Assembly: GCA_964607515.1 (NCBI GenBank)
Contig: CAZSKU010000003.1
Coordinates: 1-64,000, forward strand
Length of the DNA: 64,000 nt
Direction of reading: 5' to 3'
Origin: UBA6080 sp964607515
GTDB taxonomy: Bacteria; Fermentibacterota; Fermentibacteria; Fermentibacterales; JCC-6
The position numbers and the translations under genes are program-made. Position 1 is the first letter of the stretch. The number at the start of each line of letters is the position of its first letter. Shown here piece by piece: positions 1 to 8,194 of the stretch. The notes beneath the pieces were generated by a model that was not told where the DNA came from, made no database searches, and was given only the letters and a program-made list of their open reading frames with translations.

Positions 1-384
1 TGGAAACTTGTTCTGGCACTGGTTTCCGGGGTCATGCTCCTTTCCGGTTGCGGGGGTGGCGAAGGGGGCTTCGAGTACAACGGGCTTTACTGGCAGGTGG
101 GGCCGGATGAGCAAATGACCTGGTTTGAGGCGAAAGCATGGGTCGACGGTCTCGGCGGCAACTGGCGAATGCCGAGTCGGGCGGAGCTACGAGGCCTATG
201 GGATGCGGGTATCAGGTCCGACAACTGGGGTCCCTTTGAGAACAGCGGCTATGGGGTATGGTCCGGGGAGGCAAAAGATTCTTCATCGGCCTGGGTCTTC
301 GACTTCTACGGTGGCGGCGAATACTGGTCCTACCGCAGCAACTCCGACTACGGCGGGCGGATCTTTGCTGTGCGTTCCCGGTAG
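1..384 (+). CDS. Lipoprotein with DUF1566/Lcl-like domain, 5' end outside window
   Basis: The frame is open from the first base and reads WKLVLALVSG before an internal Met, then LLSGC, a classic lipobox. The true start therefore lies just upstream of the window and the N-terminus is a lipoprotein signal peptide. The mature part (about 105 residues) has the pattern of DUF1566 (Lcl C-terminal) domains: LYWQVG, TWFEAKAWV, NWRMPSRAEL, VWSGE and a final FAVRSR. Such domains occur in surface proteins of diderm bacteria; their ligand is generally unknown. It ends in TAG and is followed by 234 bases without a gene. Confidence 0.75.
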   Translation, partial: WKLVLALVSGVMLLSGCGGGEGGFEYNGLYWQVGPDEQMTWFEAKAWVDGLGGNWRMPSRAELRGLWDAGIRSDNWGPFENSGYGVWSGEAKDSSSAWVFDFYGGGEYWSYRSNSDYGGRIFAVRSR

Positions 385-577
385 GAAGATCGTTTGGTTC
401 TTTCTGATTCGACACTTTGATTCTGTTGCTTCGAGGGTTCGTGGGCGGGTGCCCCGGTACGTTTTCTGTTCCCTCACTCTTCAACGTCTGACCTGCCCAA
501 CAGATATCTGTGGACTGGTTTCCGGGGGGCAGGTCACGAACCCCGTTGATTGACGAGGACAACAGGTATATGTCAAA

Positions 578-599
578 GGGGGAGGCCGAAGCCTCCCCC
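578..599 (-). terminator. Hairpin terminator of the adjacent secreted-protein gene
   Basis: A perfect 9-bp stem (GGGGGAGGC/GCCTCCCCC) closes a TTCG tetraloop when read on the minus strand. It starts about 20 nt after the TAA stop of the minus-strand gene and is followed by TTT. The stable UUCG loop and the position support intrinsic termination, although the T-run is short. The rest of the 385-618 interval holds nothing else I recognise. Confidence 0.6.
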
Positions 600-618
600 A
601 TCATCAGGTAAGCAGTCC

Positions 619-1284
619 TTAGAAGAGTGTCTTTATGGAACCCCAGGTGTCCCGGGTAAGGGATGTGCTGCCGCTGATCACCATGAAACACTCGTAGGCG
701 GTGCCCCACTGGGACTGGCTGCTGACCCAGCTGCTGCCGTTGTTCGTGCTGAAGTAGTTCATGTCGGCCCAGGTCTGAAGAGCCACCAGCCAGTAGTGGG
801 AGCCGGCGCCGCCGAGGGTCTGAAGGACGAGCCAATACTTGGTGCCTGAGTAGAAGACTGCGTCGTAGACATTGATCTCGGTGTACCACAGGGAGTAGCC
901 CCACTGGGAAAGGCCGGTGTTGTAGTGGTTGACAGCGTAGGGATTCACCGTGGCGTGGATTGAACCGGGGCCCGACGTGCCGGTGTCGTTGCGGATCTGG
1001 ATAACGAAGCTGGTGGGGTTGCCCGAGGAGTAGATGGCCCATATCTGGATGAAATCCATGATGCCATCCTGGGAGGAAGTGAAATCATCGGCGAGCATCC
1101 AGCTGTTGGCGGAGTTGAAGCCGAGGCCGTTTGCCAGGGCGGCGTACTCGAAGGGCTGAGAAGAGAAGACGTCGTCGCCGGCGATCTCCGGGATTATCTG
1201 AACCGCGTCTATGTGGCCCAGGCTGCTGCCGGCCGCCATGGCGGAGGCCGCCAGCGCAATGGAAAGCAGAATGAAAACTCTCAT
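619..1284 (-). CDS. Secreted beta-rich protein of unknown function
   Basis: The protein has about 221 residues and starts with a Sec signal peptide (MRVFILLSIALAASAMAA). The body is rich in Ser, Thr, Gly, Trp and Tyr with alternating hydrophobic residues, including DDFTSSQDG, FVIQIRNDTG and YWLVLQTLGG. This resembles the beta-sandwich secreted proteins often labelled choice-of-anchor. I cannot assign a function and see no clear C-terminal sorting signal. I chose the ATG at 1284 because AAGGAG lies 5 nt before it; a GTG two codons upstream would overlap that ribosome-binding site. A stem-loop terminator follows the stop. Confidence 0.6.
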   Translation of the reverse strand: MRVFILLSIALAASAMAAGSSLGHIDAVQIIPEIAGDDVFSSQPFEYAALANGLGFNSANSWMLADDFTSSQDGIMDFIQIWAIYSSGNPTSFVIQIRNDTGTSGPGSIHATVNPYAVNHYNTGLSQWGYSLWYTEINVYDAVFYSGTKYWLVLQTLGGAGSHYWLVALQTWADMNYFSTNNGSSWVSSQSQWGTAYECFMVISGSTSLTRDTWGSIKTLF

Positions 1285-1423
1285 AGCCACTCCTTGAGTT
1301 AGAGCCGCTTCAGGGAACCATATATAGACTGCGAAAGTGAAAGCCTTCTGTCAATTCCCCTTCTTCGGGTGCGGTCATTCAGGCGACGCGATCCCCCGGC
1401 GGCTTTGCCGCGCTCTTCCGGCA

Positions 1424-1452
1424 TTGACCCGGAAACCGTAAATCCCGATAGT
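1424..1452 (+). promoter_or_regulatory. Sigma70-type promoter of the FG-GAP protein gene
   Basis: TTGACC and GATAGT are separated by exactly 17 bp. Transcription would begin near 1459, about 65 nt before the chosen ATG. This argues against the in-frame GTG at 1451, which would overlap the -10 element. The rest of the 1285-1525 interval holds no other recognisable feature. Confidence 0.45.
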
Positions 1453-1525
1453 GTCCATGGAGTTGCATGCATACCGGGTCGGGCTCTTCCCTGTCTTGCC
1501 TCACCGGAAGGAAAGGCGGTTCTCG

Positions 1526-3208
1526 ATGCTCCTGATGATGCTAACGGTCTGGGGGCATTTCCAGACAGCGGTCTTCGGAACACCGGCTGCATCTACCCAG
1601 AGCTATACCGATGTAACCGCGGCCATGGGCATAAGCGTCCCGGGGTTGGGCAGCGGCGCCGCCTGGGGCGATTTCGACGCTGATGGAGATCCGGATCTGC
1701 TTGTCTCAAAGTCCGGTTACCCATATGGGGTATATCTATATAGAAATGACGGCAGTGTATTCACCGATGTGACGGCGGCTTCAGGGCTTGGCAACGAAGC
1801 CCGCAACTTCGCCGTGGGTGATTACGACAACGACGGGCTGGACGATGTGGCTTTCATCTCCTTCGGGTACGAGAACACCCGCCTCTACCACAACCTGGGA
1901 GGTATGCAATTCCAGGATGTGAGCGTTTCCGCGGGGATCTATGGAACCTATTCCTGGCGGTGCAGCTGGAGCGACTACGACGACGACGGCCTGCTCGACC
2001 TGTACCTTTGCGGCACCACCTCATACCTGTTCAGAAATCTGGGAAACGGCACCTTCGAGAACATGGCCTCAACCGCGGGAATGCAGGCCGGAGGCCGGAG
2101 CTGCGCCTGGCTGGACTACGACAACGACGGCGACGAGGACTGCTACGTGGGCCGCACCAGCACCAACCTCCTGTACAGGAACGACGGCGATGGAACCTTC
2201 ACCGAGGTGGGCGTCTCCGCTGGGGTGGCGGATCCATGGAGCACCTCGGGCGTGTGCTCAGGCGACTACGAAGGCGATGGCTTCTTCGACCTGTACAGCG
2301 TGAACATCAGCAGCACCTCCAACAGGCTCTACAGGAACCTGGGCAACGGCACATTCCAGGAGGTGACCTCCTCCAGCGGCACCGCGGATGTGGGCGACGG
2401 AAGGACCGCGACCTTCCTGGACATAGACTACGACGGCCTGGTGGACCTCTTCAGCTCCAACCACGTGAACCCCAACCGGCTGTACCGGAACAACGGCAAC
2501 GGTACCTTTTCGGACATCGCCCCGGCCTTGAACCTCACCAACCCGCCCGACCCCTTTGGAACCGGTTTCTGCGACTACGACGGCGACGGCGACATAGACG
2601 TGTTCCTGGCCACCCATCTCGGCAACAAGCTCCTCCGGTGCGACGGGGTTGCCAACCATTACGTCAGGGTGACCCTGGTGGGCACCGATTCCAACAGGAA
2701 CGCCATGGGAGCAGTAGTGGAATGCCAGCTCCGGGGGCTTTCCTCTTTCCAGAGAGTGGACGGCGGTCACGGCATGGGCGACACCGACAGCCGAACCCTG
2801 GGGTTCGGGCTGGGGGACTACGTCGGCCCCTTCGAGATAACCGTCCACTGGCCCTCGGGCCTGGTGGAGACCTATCAGGGCCTTTCCCCGGACACCCATG
2901 TGGTCATAACCGAGGGTCAGAGTACGAGCACCGCGGACGAGTTTACGGCGGCGGTCGATACCGAGCTGCTCCTGCGGGTTGTTCCCGTTCCCTCCACCGG
3001 TCAGTGCACCGTGGAGTTGCTCTATCCGGGCGGCTCCGTGGGCATTGTTATCTTCGATGTCGCCGGCAGGGCGGTCTTCCTGGAAACCCTTCAATCATCA
3101 GAAGGAAGGGCATCCCTTCCGATCGAAGGGTTGCTCCCCGGTGTCTACCGGGTGGTAGCCTACGGCGAAGGCATCTCCGCCGTTTCAACGATGGTCTTGC
3201 TCCCCTGA
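1526..3208 (+). CDS. Secreted FG-GAP/VCBS repeat protein with ASPIC/UnbV domain and T9SS-like C-terminal signal
   Basis: This is a 560-residue exported protein. After a hydrophobic leader (MLLMMLTVWGHFQTAVFG) come about seven FG-GAP/VCBS repeats with calcium-binding-type DYDNDG, DFDADGDPD and DYDGDGDIDVF motifs, the fold of integrin-like beta-propellers. An ASPIC/UnbV-type domain follows (HYVRVTLVG to HWPSGLVETYQGL). The last 75 residues (VPVPSTGQCTVEL, VGIVIFDVAGR, LLPGVYRVV) match the architecture of type A sorting signals of the type IX secretion system. The start at 1526 has GGAAAGG 9 nt upstream. Weak point: that start gives a leader without basic residues, while a longer reading adds HRKERR. 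Function is probably cell-surface or secreted adhesion; the ligand is unknown. Confidence 0.75.
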   Translation: MLLMMLTVWGHFQTAVFGTPAASTQSYTDVTAAMGISVPGLGSGAAWGDFDADGDPDLLVSKSGYPYGVYLYRNDGSVFTDVTAASGLGNEARNFAVGDYDNDGLDDVAFISFGYENTRLYHNLGGMQFQDVSVSAGIYGTYSWRCSWSDYDDDGLLDLYLCGTTSYLFRNLGNGTFENMASTAGMQAGGRSCAWLDYDNDGDEDCYVGRTSTNLLYRNDGDGTFTEVGVSAGVADPWSTSGVCSGDYEGDGFFDLYSVNISSTSNRLYRNLGNGTFQEVTSSSGTADVGDGRTATFLDIDYDGLVDLFSSNHVNPNRLYRNNGNGTFSDIAPALNLTNPPDPFGTGFCDYDGDGDIDVFLATHLGNKLLRCDGVANHYVRVTLVGTDSNRNAMGAVVECQLRGLSSFQRVDGGHGMGDTDSRTLGFGLGDYVGPFEITVHWPSGLVETYQGLSPDTHVVITEGQSTSTADEFTAAVDTELLLRVVPVPSTGQCTVELLYPGGSVGIVIFDVAGRAVFLETLQSSEGRASLPIEGLLPGVYRVVAYGEGISAVSTMVLLP

Positions 3209-3271
3209 CGATTCGAGGAAAGTCCCGGCCCACGGCGAAAACCCTGTATCATAATCCCTCTACCCGGGTCG

Positions 3272-3418
3272 TCACTCCTCATGCGTCTCTGAGCAATTCA
3301 TTGAACAGCCTGCGCAGCCTCCCAGGCAGGCTTCCCTTCCCCTGAGGGTTCTCAGCAGCATTCTTCCGGCGAAAACCGCCGCGGCCGCCACCATCAGAAC
3401 GATCACCGCGGTTTCCAT
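3272..3418 (-). CDS. FeoB-associated Cys-rich small membrane protein
   Basis: A 48-residue frame begins 26 nt after the feoB stop on the same strand, with AAAGGA 8 nt before its ATG. It has one N-terminal membrane helix (METAVIVLMVAAAAVFAG), a basic stretch (RMLLRTLRGR), then a Cys-rich tail with CLGGCAGCSMNC. This is the layout of the FeoB-associated Cys-rich membrane protein family, small proteins encoded next to feoB in many anaerobes. The Cys cluster could bind or hand over ferrous iron, or redox-tune FeoB; that is inference. It would be translated from the feoB transcript. Confidence 0.8.
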   Translation of the reverse strand: METAVIVLMVAAAAVFAGRMLLRTLRGREACLGGCAGCSMNCSETHEE

Positions 3419-3444
3419 GGGTGTATCCTTTCTCTTCGGGGTGC

Positions 3445-5586
3445 TCAGACATCGAGGTTGAGCAGGCTTCCCCCCTGAAAGACCGCCGTAGCAACCATCC
3501 AGGCCAGCGCCGTCAGGCCTGCCAGCTGAAGGAGAGCCCAGCTCCAGGAGTTGCTCTCCCTGCGGGTTACCGCGATGGTAGCCATGCAGGGAGCGCTTAT
3601 CAGGTTGAACAGCATGATGCTCAGCGCCGCCAGGGGGCTGTAGTTCTCCCGGAGCTTCTCCCTGAGGGATTCCGATTCATCGTCCGCCTCTCCAACCGAG
3701 TAGACGATGCCCAACTGGGCCACGAAAACCTCCTTGGCGGCGAAGGCTCCGATCAGTGCTGTTCCTATCCTCCAGTCGAATCCCATGGGCCTTATCGCCG
3801 GCTCCATTGCGGCGCCAAGCCTTCCGGCCCAGCTGTGTCGAAGGGCGGCCTCGGCCTCCCGGAAGTCCACCGCTTCCAGAAGGGCCCGGGTCTCTTCCCC
3901 GTAACCCCGGCTACCTGTGAGAGCCTCCTCCCTCGCGGCTTCGAACCGGGCCTTATCGGCCTCGGCCGGTCGGGGAAAGGTGGTGAGGGCCCAGAGGAGC
4001 ACGGACACCCCCAGGACCAGGGTGCCGGCCTTCTTCAGGTAGAGGCCCCCCCTTTCCCACATGTGTATCAGAACACCCTTCAGGGTAGGCATTCGATAGG
4101 GGGGCAGCTCCATAACGAAGGGCACCGATTCGCCCTTCAGTATCGTGCTCCGGAGGAGTTTCGCGGCCAGGATCGCCAGGGTGATGCCGGTGACGTAGAT
4201 GATCCAGAGCAGGGGCGCGTGCCAGTTGCCTGGAAAGAAGGCGGGAATGATCAGGGCGTAGATGGGAAGCCGGGCGCCGCAGCTCATGAGCGGGGCCACC
4301 ATCATGGTGGCGAGCCGGTCCCTCCGGTTCTCCAGGGTTCTTGTGGCCATTATCGCCGGGACTGTGCAGCCGAACCCGATGAGCATAGGGATGAAGCTCT
4401 TCCCGTGAAGCCCTATCTTGTGCATCAGCCTGTCCATGATGAAGGCCGCCCTGGCCATGTAGCCCGAGTCCTCCAGGATCGATACGGCAAGGAACAGCAG
4501 AAGTATGTTGGGCAGGAACACCACCACTCCGCCCACCCCGCCTATGACCCCGTCCACCAGGAGGGATCGGAGCAGGCTGTCGGAACCTTCGGGCCAGAAG
4601 CCGGCCGCCGTGTCCCCGAGCCAACCGAATCCGGCCTCAATGAGCCCCATCAACGGATCGCCGACAGAAAAAACAAGATGGAAGACCAGAAACATCAGTC
4701 CCAGGAACAGGGGGATTCCCAGTACCCGGTTGGTCACCACCGCGTCAATCATGTCCGAGGAGTTGTGCCTGGACTCGATGGTGGACACCACCGCTTCCTG
4801 ACATGCCCCGGAGATGAATCCGTACCTGCCGGCGGCGATTGCCGTCTCGGGATCCTCGCCCATGATGGCTCTAAGTCGGGCGGCCCCTTTTTCAACCTGG
4901 ATCTGGATTTCCGGGGAGGACACCGAAGCCTTGACCTCCCTGTCGCTCTCCAGGAGCTTCAGGGCGAGCCAGCGGGGGCCGTACCGTTCGGAATCCGGGT
5001 CCCCGGTCTTCAGAAGCGGCACCAGAGACGCCAGTTCCGTCTCGATCTCCCGACCGTAGTTGATCTCAGGTCCGGGTCCGGGGTCTTCCCGGCGGGCAAC
5101 CTCTTCGATCCGGAAGAGGAGTTCCTTCAATCCCTCCCCCTTGTGACCGGTGGTGCTGACGATGGGCGCCCCGAAGAACCGGGACAGCTTCTCCAGATCG
5201 AACCGGAATCCCCTGGCCGCAGCCATGTCGCTCATATTGAAACACAGGATCAGGGGAATCCCCAGTTCCATGAGCTGAACCGCCAGATAAAGGTTTCTCT
5301 CCAGATTGGAGGCGTCCACTATGTCCACCACCACGTCGGGTTTCTCGTGGATGATGAAGTTCCTGGCCACCAGTTCCTCCACCGAGTAGGCGGTTAGGCT
5401 GTAGGTTCCCGGAAGGTCCACAACGGTGATCTCAGTCTCTCCATGACGGAGCGTGCCCTCCTTCCTCTCCACGGTGACGCCGGGGTAGTTGCCCACGTGC
5501 TGCCGGGCTCCGGTCAGACCGTTGAAGATGGTTGTCTTGCCCGAGTTGGGGTTGCCCGTAAGAGCCACTGTGAGTCGGGATTTCAT
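3445..5586 (-). CDS. feoB: Ferrous iron transport protein B
   Basis: FeoB is the inner-membrane Fe2+ transporter with a cytosolic GTPase. The 713 residues are full length. The G-domain is N-terminal: G1 is GNPNSGKT at residues 11-18, followed by NYPGVTVE and DLPGTYSL. A helical spacer follows, then the membrane part with repeated GxxVPA- and GARLP-type gates (GFGCTVPA, SCGARLPIY). A second conserved ALIGAFAAKEVFV segment lies near the C-terminus. A candidate promoter and DtxR-type operator lie immediately upstream, so it can be transcribed separately from feoA. The small Cys-rich gene follows. Confidence 0.97.
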   Translation of the reverse strand: MKSRLTVALTGNPNSGKTTIFNGLTGARQHVGNYPGVTVERKEGTLRHGETEITVVDLPGTYSLTAYSVEELVARNFIIHEKPDVVVDIVDASNLERNLYLAVQLMELGIPLILCFNMSDMAAARGFRFDLEKLSRFFGAPIVSTTGHKGEGLKELLFRIEEVARREDPGPGPEINYGREIETELASLVPLLKTGDPDSERYGPRWLALKLLESDREVKASVSSPEIQIQVEKGAARLRAIMGEDPETAIAAGRYGFISGACQEAVVSTIESRHNSSDMIDAVVTNRVLGIPLFLGLMFLVFHLVFSVGDPLMGLIEAGFGWLGDTAAGFWPEGSDSLLRSLLVDGVIGGVGGVVVFLPNILLLFLAVSILEDSGYMARAAFIMDRLMHKIGLHGKSFIPMLIGFGCTVPAIMATRTLENRRDRLATMMVAPLMSCGARLPIYALIIPAFFPGNWHAPLLWIIYVTGITLAILAAKLLRSTILKGESVPFVMELPPYRMPTLKGVLIHMWERGGLYLKKAGTLVLGVSVLLWALTTFPRPAEADKARFEAAREEALTGSRGYGEETRALLEAVDFREAEAALRHSWAGRLGAAMEPAIRPMGFDWRIGTALIGAFAAKEVFVAQLGIVYSVGEADDESESLREKLRENYSPLAALSIMLFNLISAPCMATIAVTRRESNSWSWALLQLAGLTALAWMVATAVFQGGSLLNLDV

Positions 5587-5621
5587 GAATGTCTCAACCT
5601 CTCTCTACTCCCTGGAGCATA

Positions 5622-5650
5622 ATTTTAGGAAGCCCTAAACCTGCGGGCAA
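5622..5650 (-). promoter_or_regulatory. feoB promoter overlapping the iron operator
   Basis: On the minus strand TTGCCC, 17 bp and TAAAAT form a sigma70-type promoter in the 69-nt gap between feoA and feoB. The palindromic iron box covers most of the spacer and the -10 element, so a bound repressor would block RNA polymerase. Confidence 0.6.
5624..5639. promoter_or_regulatory. Candidate DtxR-family operator before feoB
   Basis: The 16 bases TTTAGGAAGCCCTAAA form 6-bp inverted arms around AAGC. The same TTTAGG-N4-CCTAAA frame occurs before the regulator gene about 1 kb away, and it resembles iron boxes of DtxR/IdeR-family repressors. Confidence 0.75.
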
Positions 5651-5655
5651 AAAAA

Positions 5656-5871
5656 TCACTCCACCACTATCCTGTTGGCGACTCCGCGCCCCAGAGCGAT
5701 CCTTCCGCCCCCGAGTCCGAGTATGAACGGTCCCCGCAGGCAGTTCTGCAGAACGGTCACAACCGCACCGGGCACCAGTCCCAGGGCCGAGAGCCTTCCC
5801 TGAAGACCGAACCCGGCGTTCACGGAGACTATCCTTACGGACCTTCCGGGCTGTATCAGTGAGAGGGGCAT
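5656..5871 (-). CDS. feoA: Ferrous iron transport protein A (FeoA, SH3-like)
   Basis: A 71-residue single-domain FeoA, a small SH3-fold partner thought to modulate FeoB GTPase or transport activity. The family pattern is visible: GRSVRIVSVNAG, then LQGRLSALGLVPGAVVTVL, and a C-terminal LGGGRIALGRGVANRIVV. Its ATG lies 7 nt after the stop of the DtxR-FeoA fusion gene, so the two are co-transcribed. feoB follows after a 69-nt gap that contains its own promoter and operator. Confidence 0.93.
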   Translation of the reverse strand: MPLSLIQPGRSVRIVSVNAGFGLQGRLSALGLVPGAVVTVLQNCLRGPFILGLGGGRIALGRGVANRIVVE

Positions 5872-5878
5872 ATACCTC

Positions 5879-6625
5879 TCAGATCCTTTCCACTTCTATG
5901 CCATCGGCTTCGTCCCGTCTCAGCGAGAGATGGTAGCCCATGACCTTGATCTCCACGGGGTCTCCCAGGGGCGCGACCCTCTCGATCTCCACCAGGGTGC
6001 CACGGGTCACCCCCATCTCCACCATTCTGCGAACCGCCGGCGTACCGGACCCGATGGACGAAACCCTGCCCCTCTGGCCGGGTTTCATATCTCGTAGTTT
6101 CATCAGCTTTCCTTCTCCCTTTGATGCCGCCGCCTTCCTTACCTTCTCCATCACCCCGGATACGCATTTCTCGCACTGTTCAGGACTACGGCCGCAGTCG
6201 CACCTGTAGCTGAATCCTTCGATCCAGGCCTCGCCCCCCCGGGGACAGAGGTCCACGAATTCGACGAACCTCACGAACTTCTCCAGAATGTCCCGGGGAA
6301 TCGAATGCTCCATGCGGCAGGCGGCCTGGTCCGCGTGGGACTGCTCCACCGCCAGAACCTTCACGAAGAAATCCCGAAGAACCTCATGACGCCTGACCAC
6401 GTCTCCCGCGGCGGCCTTTCCGGAGGAAGTGAGGCTTATCTCGTTGTAGGGGGCATAGCTGATAAGGTCCTTTCCCGCCAGGGACCTCAGGGCTCCGGTG
6501 ACCGATGCGCCGGTGACACCGAGTCGTTCGGCAATGTCCTTGGGGCGCACCCCGTCCTTTTCCCTGAGTATCTGAAAGATCGCCTCCAGGTAGTCTTCCA
6601 GACTCGCTGTGAGAAGGGCTGTCAC
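5879..6625 (-). CDS. DtxR-family metal-dependent repressor with C-terminal FeoA domain
   Basis: A 248-residue iron- or manganese-responsive repressor. Residues 1-65 form the winged helix (LEDYLEAIFQILRE, VRPKDIAERLGVTGASVTGAL). The dimerisation/metal-binding helices follow, with RRHEVLRDFFVKVL, and AACRMEHSI supplying typical ligands. A Cys cluster, CDCGRSPEQCEKC, sits in the linker. The last 75 residues are a FeoA/SH3 domain (MKLRDMKPGQRGRV onward). The GTG start has GGAGG 7 nt upstream. A perfect palindrome inside its own promoter suggests autoregulation and control of feoAB. Whether the metal is Fe or Mn cannot be read from sequence, but the feo context favours Fe2+. Confidence 0.9.
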   Translation of the reverse strand: MTALLTASLEDYLEAIFQILREKDGVRPKDIAERLGVTGASVTGALRSLAGKDLISYAPYNEISLTSSGKAAAGDVVRRHEVLRDFFVKVLAVEQSHADQAACRMEHSIPRDILEKFVRFVEFVDLCPRGGEAWIEGFSYRCDCGRSPEQCEKCVSGVMEKVRKAAASKGEGKLMKLRDMKPGQRGRVSSIGSGTPAVRRMVEMGVTRGTLVEIERVAPLGDPVEIKVMGYHLSLRRDEADGIEVERI

Positions 6626-6657
6626 TGCTCGTCCTCCTGACTAAGAATGTAGAGGCG

Positions 6658-6686
6658 ATTATTTTAGGCTAGCCTAAATTTGTCAA
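6658..6686 (-). promoter_or_regulatory. Promoter of the dtxR-feoA operon
   Basis: On the minus strand TTGACA and AATAAT are separated by exactly 17 bp, which are almost entirely the iron-box palindrome. The GTG start lies about 30 nt downstream. This is a textbook repressible arrangement and supports negative autoregulation. Confidence 0.75.
6663..6678. promoter_or_regulatory. Candidate DtxR-family operator before the regulator gene
   Basis: TTTAGGCTAGCCTAAA is a perfect 16-bp palindrome lying between the -35 and -10 elements. It shares both 6-bp arms with the site before feoB. The same region also lies upstream of the divergent sigma54 activator gene. Confidence 0.8.
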
Positions 6687-6784
6687 GGCTGACCTCCGGA
6701 GCGACACCTTTGTCGGGGTTCCGGTTCTACCGGGCCGGCGGTATGTTTGAAATGAAGCACCTTTGCAGGAAAGGAGCCTTCGGC

Positions 6785-8167
6785 TTGGGCCGCATAAAAG
6801 CCCCATGTGAATCAGACCCCACGGAAGCCATACTCGAGAGCATCTCCGACGGCGTCTTCACGGTGGACTCCCAATGGAGGATCACCTCCTTCAACAGAGC
6901 CGCTCAACGGATCACGGGCGTTTCCAGGAAAGAGGCTCTGGGAAGGCTCTGCTCGGAGGTCTTCCGGTGCAGCATGTGCGAATCTGATTGCGCCTTGAGG
7001 GAGACCATGAGAACCGGCAGGCCGGTGGTTGGAAAAACTGGGTATATCGTGGACGCCGAGGGCGGAAGGATTCCCGTCAGCACTTCCACGGCGGTGCTCA
7101 GGGATTCCTCCGGGCGGGTCACCGGCGGAGTGGAAACCTTCCGGGACCTGTCCGAGGTGGAGGCCTTGCGCCGGGAACTACAGGGAAAGCACAGCATCGG
7201 TGGCATGGACAGCAGAAGCCCTTTGATGCAGCGGATTTTCGAAGTGCTGCCCGCGGTGGCCGCCAGCCCCAGCACGGTGCTCATTCTTGGAGAGACAGGG
7301 ACAGGGAAGGAGGTTCTGGCCAGAACCATCCACTCCCTGGGCCCCAGGAACGGAGGCCCCTTCGTGGCGGTAAACTGCGGCGCGCTTCCGGACACGCTTC
7401 TGGAATCGGAGCTGTTCGGATACAAGGCCGGCGCCTTTACCGGGGCGGTGAGGGACAAGCCCGGGCGTTTCGCCGCAGCCCGGAAGGGCACCCTGTTCCT
7501 GGACGAAATCGGAGAGGTCAGCCCGGCCCTTCAGGTCCGGCTTCTCAGGGTTCTTCAGGAAAAGACCTTCGAGCCCCTGGGATCGGTGGCCCCGGAGACC
7601 TCCGACGCCAGAATCATGGCCGCCACCAACTGCGATCTTCGCGAGAAGATGATCCTGGGGGCTTTCCGGGAGGACCTGTACTACAGGATCAACGTGGTCA
7701 GGCTGGAACTTCCCCCCCTCCGGAACCGGAGGGAGGACATTCCTCTGCTGGTGTCCAGGTTCGTGGAGAAGTTCAATCTTCTCCAGGACAGGCATGTCTC
7801 GGGGATATCCCCGGAGACCCTGTCCCTTTTCATGGCCCATGACTGGCCCGGGAACATCCGGGAGCTGGAGAACGTCGTCGAGAGGGCCTTCATCCTGTGC
7901 GGCGACGGCCCCATAGGAATCGAACACCTCCCCGGGGAGATGAGGGAGCAGCTTTCCCTCCCTTCCCCTTCTCCCGGAAGCGTCAGGGCGCACCAGATCC
8001 TGGACGCATCCCTGATAAGAGCCGCCCTGGACAGGAACCGGCAGAACCGGGACGCCGCCGCCAGGGAACTGGGAATCCACAGGAGCACCCTGTTCCGGCG
8101 GATGAAAAAGCTGGGACTCCTTTCGGAACCGGAAGAGCCGAGGAATAATCCCAACGGTAATACGTAG
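6785..8167 (+). CDS. Sigma54-dependent PAS/AAA+/Fis-type transcriptional activator
   Basis: An enhancer-binding protein of about 460 residues. A PAS domain (about 10-125) contains a Cys cluster, C56-x5-C62-x2-C65-x3-C69. The central AAA+ domain has Walker A GETGTGKE (169-176), the sigma54-contacting GAFTGA loop (216-221) and Walker B LFLDEI. The C-terminus carries a Fis-type helix-turn-helix (RDAAARELGIHRSTLFRRM). It should activate the sigma54 promoter 120 bp downstream of its stop, ahead of the ORP-type operon. In Desulfovibrio vulgaris an analogous regulator controls the orp operons. I chose the TTG at 6785 because AGGAAAGGAG precedes it by 8 nt; ATG codons at 6743 and 6752 lack such a site. 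The Cys-rich PAS suggests redox or oxygen sensing, which is inference. Confidence 0.88.
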   Translation: MGRIKAPCESDPTEAILESISDGVFTVDSQWRITSFNRAAQRITGVSRKEALGRLCSEVFRCSMCESDCALRETMRTGRPVVGKTGYIVDAEGGRIPVSTSTAVLRDSSGRVTGGVETFRDLSEVEALRRELQGKHSIGGMDSRSPLMQRIFEVLPAVAASPSTVLILGETGTGKEVLARTIHSLGPRNGGPFVAVNCGALPDTLLESELFGYKAGAFTGAVRDKPGRFAAARKGTLFLDEIGEVSPALQVRLLRVLQEKTFEPLGSVAPETSDARIMAATNCDLREKMILGAFREDLYYRINVVRLELPPLRNRREDIPLLVSRFVEKFNLLQDRHVSGISPETLSLFMAHDWPGNIRELENVVERAFILCGDGPIGIEHLPGEMREQLSLPSPSPGSVRAHQILDASLIRAALDRNRQNRDAAARELGIHRSTLFRRMKKLGLLSEPEEPRNNPNGNT

Positions 8168-8194
8168 CATATTCACAACACGTATCGGAGGCAC

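Noticed and set aside
212..1042. Long antisense reading frame over the secreted-protein gene
   Set aside because: Composition is Arg/Pro/His-rich with no motif or ribosome-binding site; it is an overlapping-frame artefact of high GC.
1349..1354. TTGACA on the minus strand before the 1284 gene
   Set aside because: The only -10-like element (TATATA) lies 22 bp away; the spacing is too long for a standard sigma70 promoter.
1451..1525. Upstream GTG start for the FG-GAP protein
   Set aside because: It overlaps the -10 element of a good promoter and has no ribosome-binding site. It would, however, add basic residues to the leader, so it is not fully excluded.
3209..3271. Terminator between the convergent FG-GAP and feo genes
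   Set aside because: No stable stem followed by a T-run was found.
3421..5397. 658-residue antisense frame over feoB
   Set aside because: FeoB on the opposite strand has full family motifs; the antisense product has none and is very rich in Gln/Gly/Arg/Pro.
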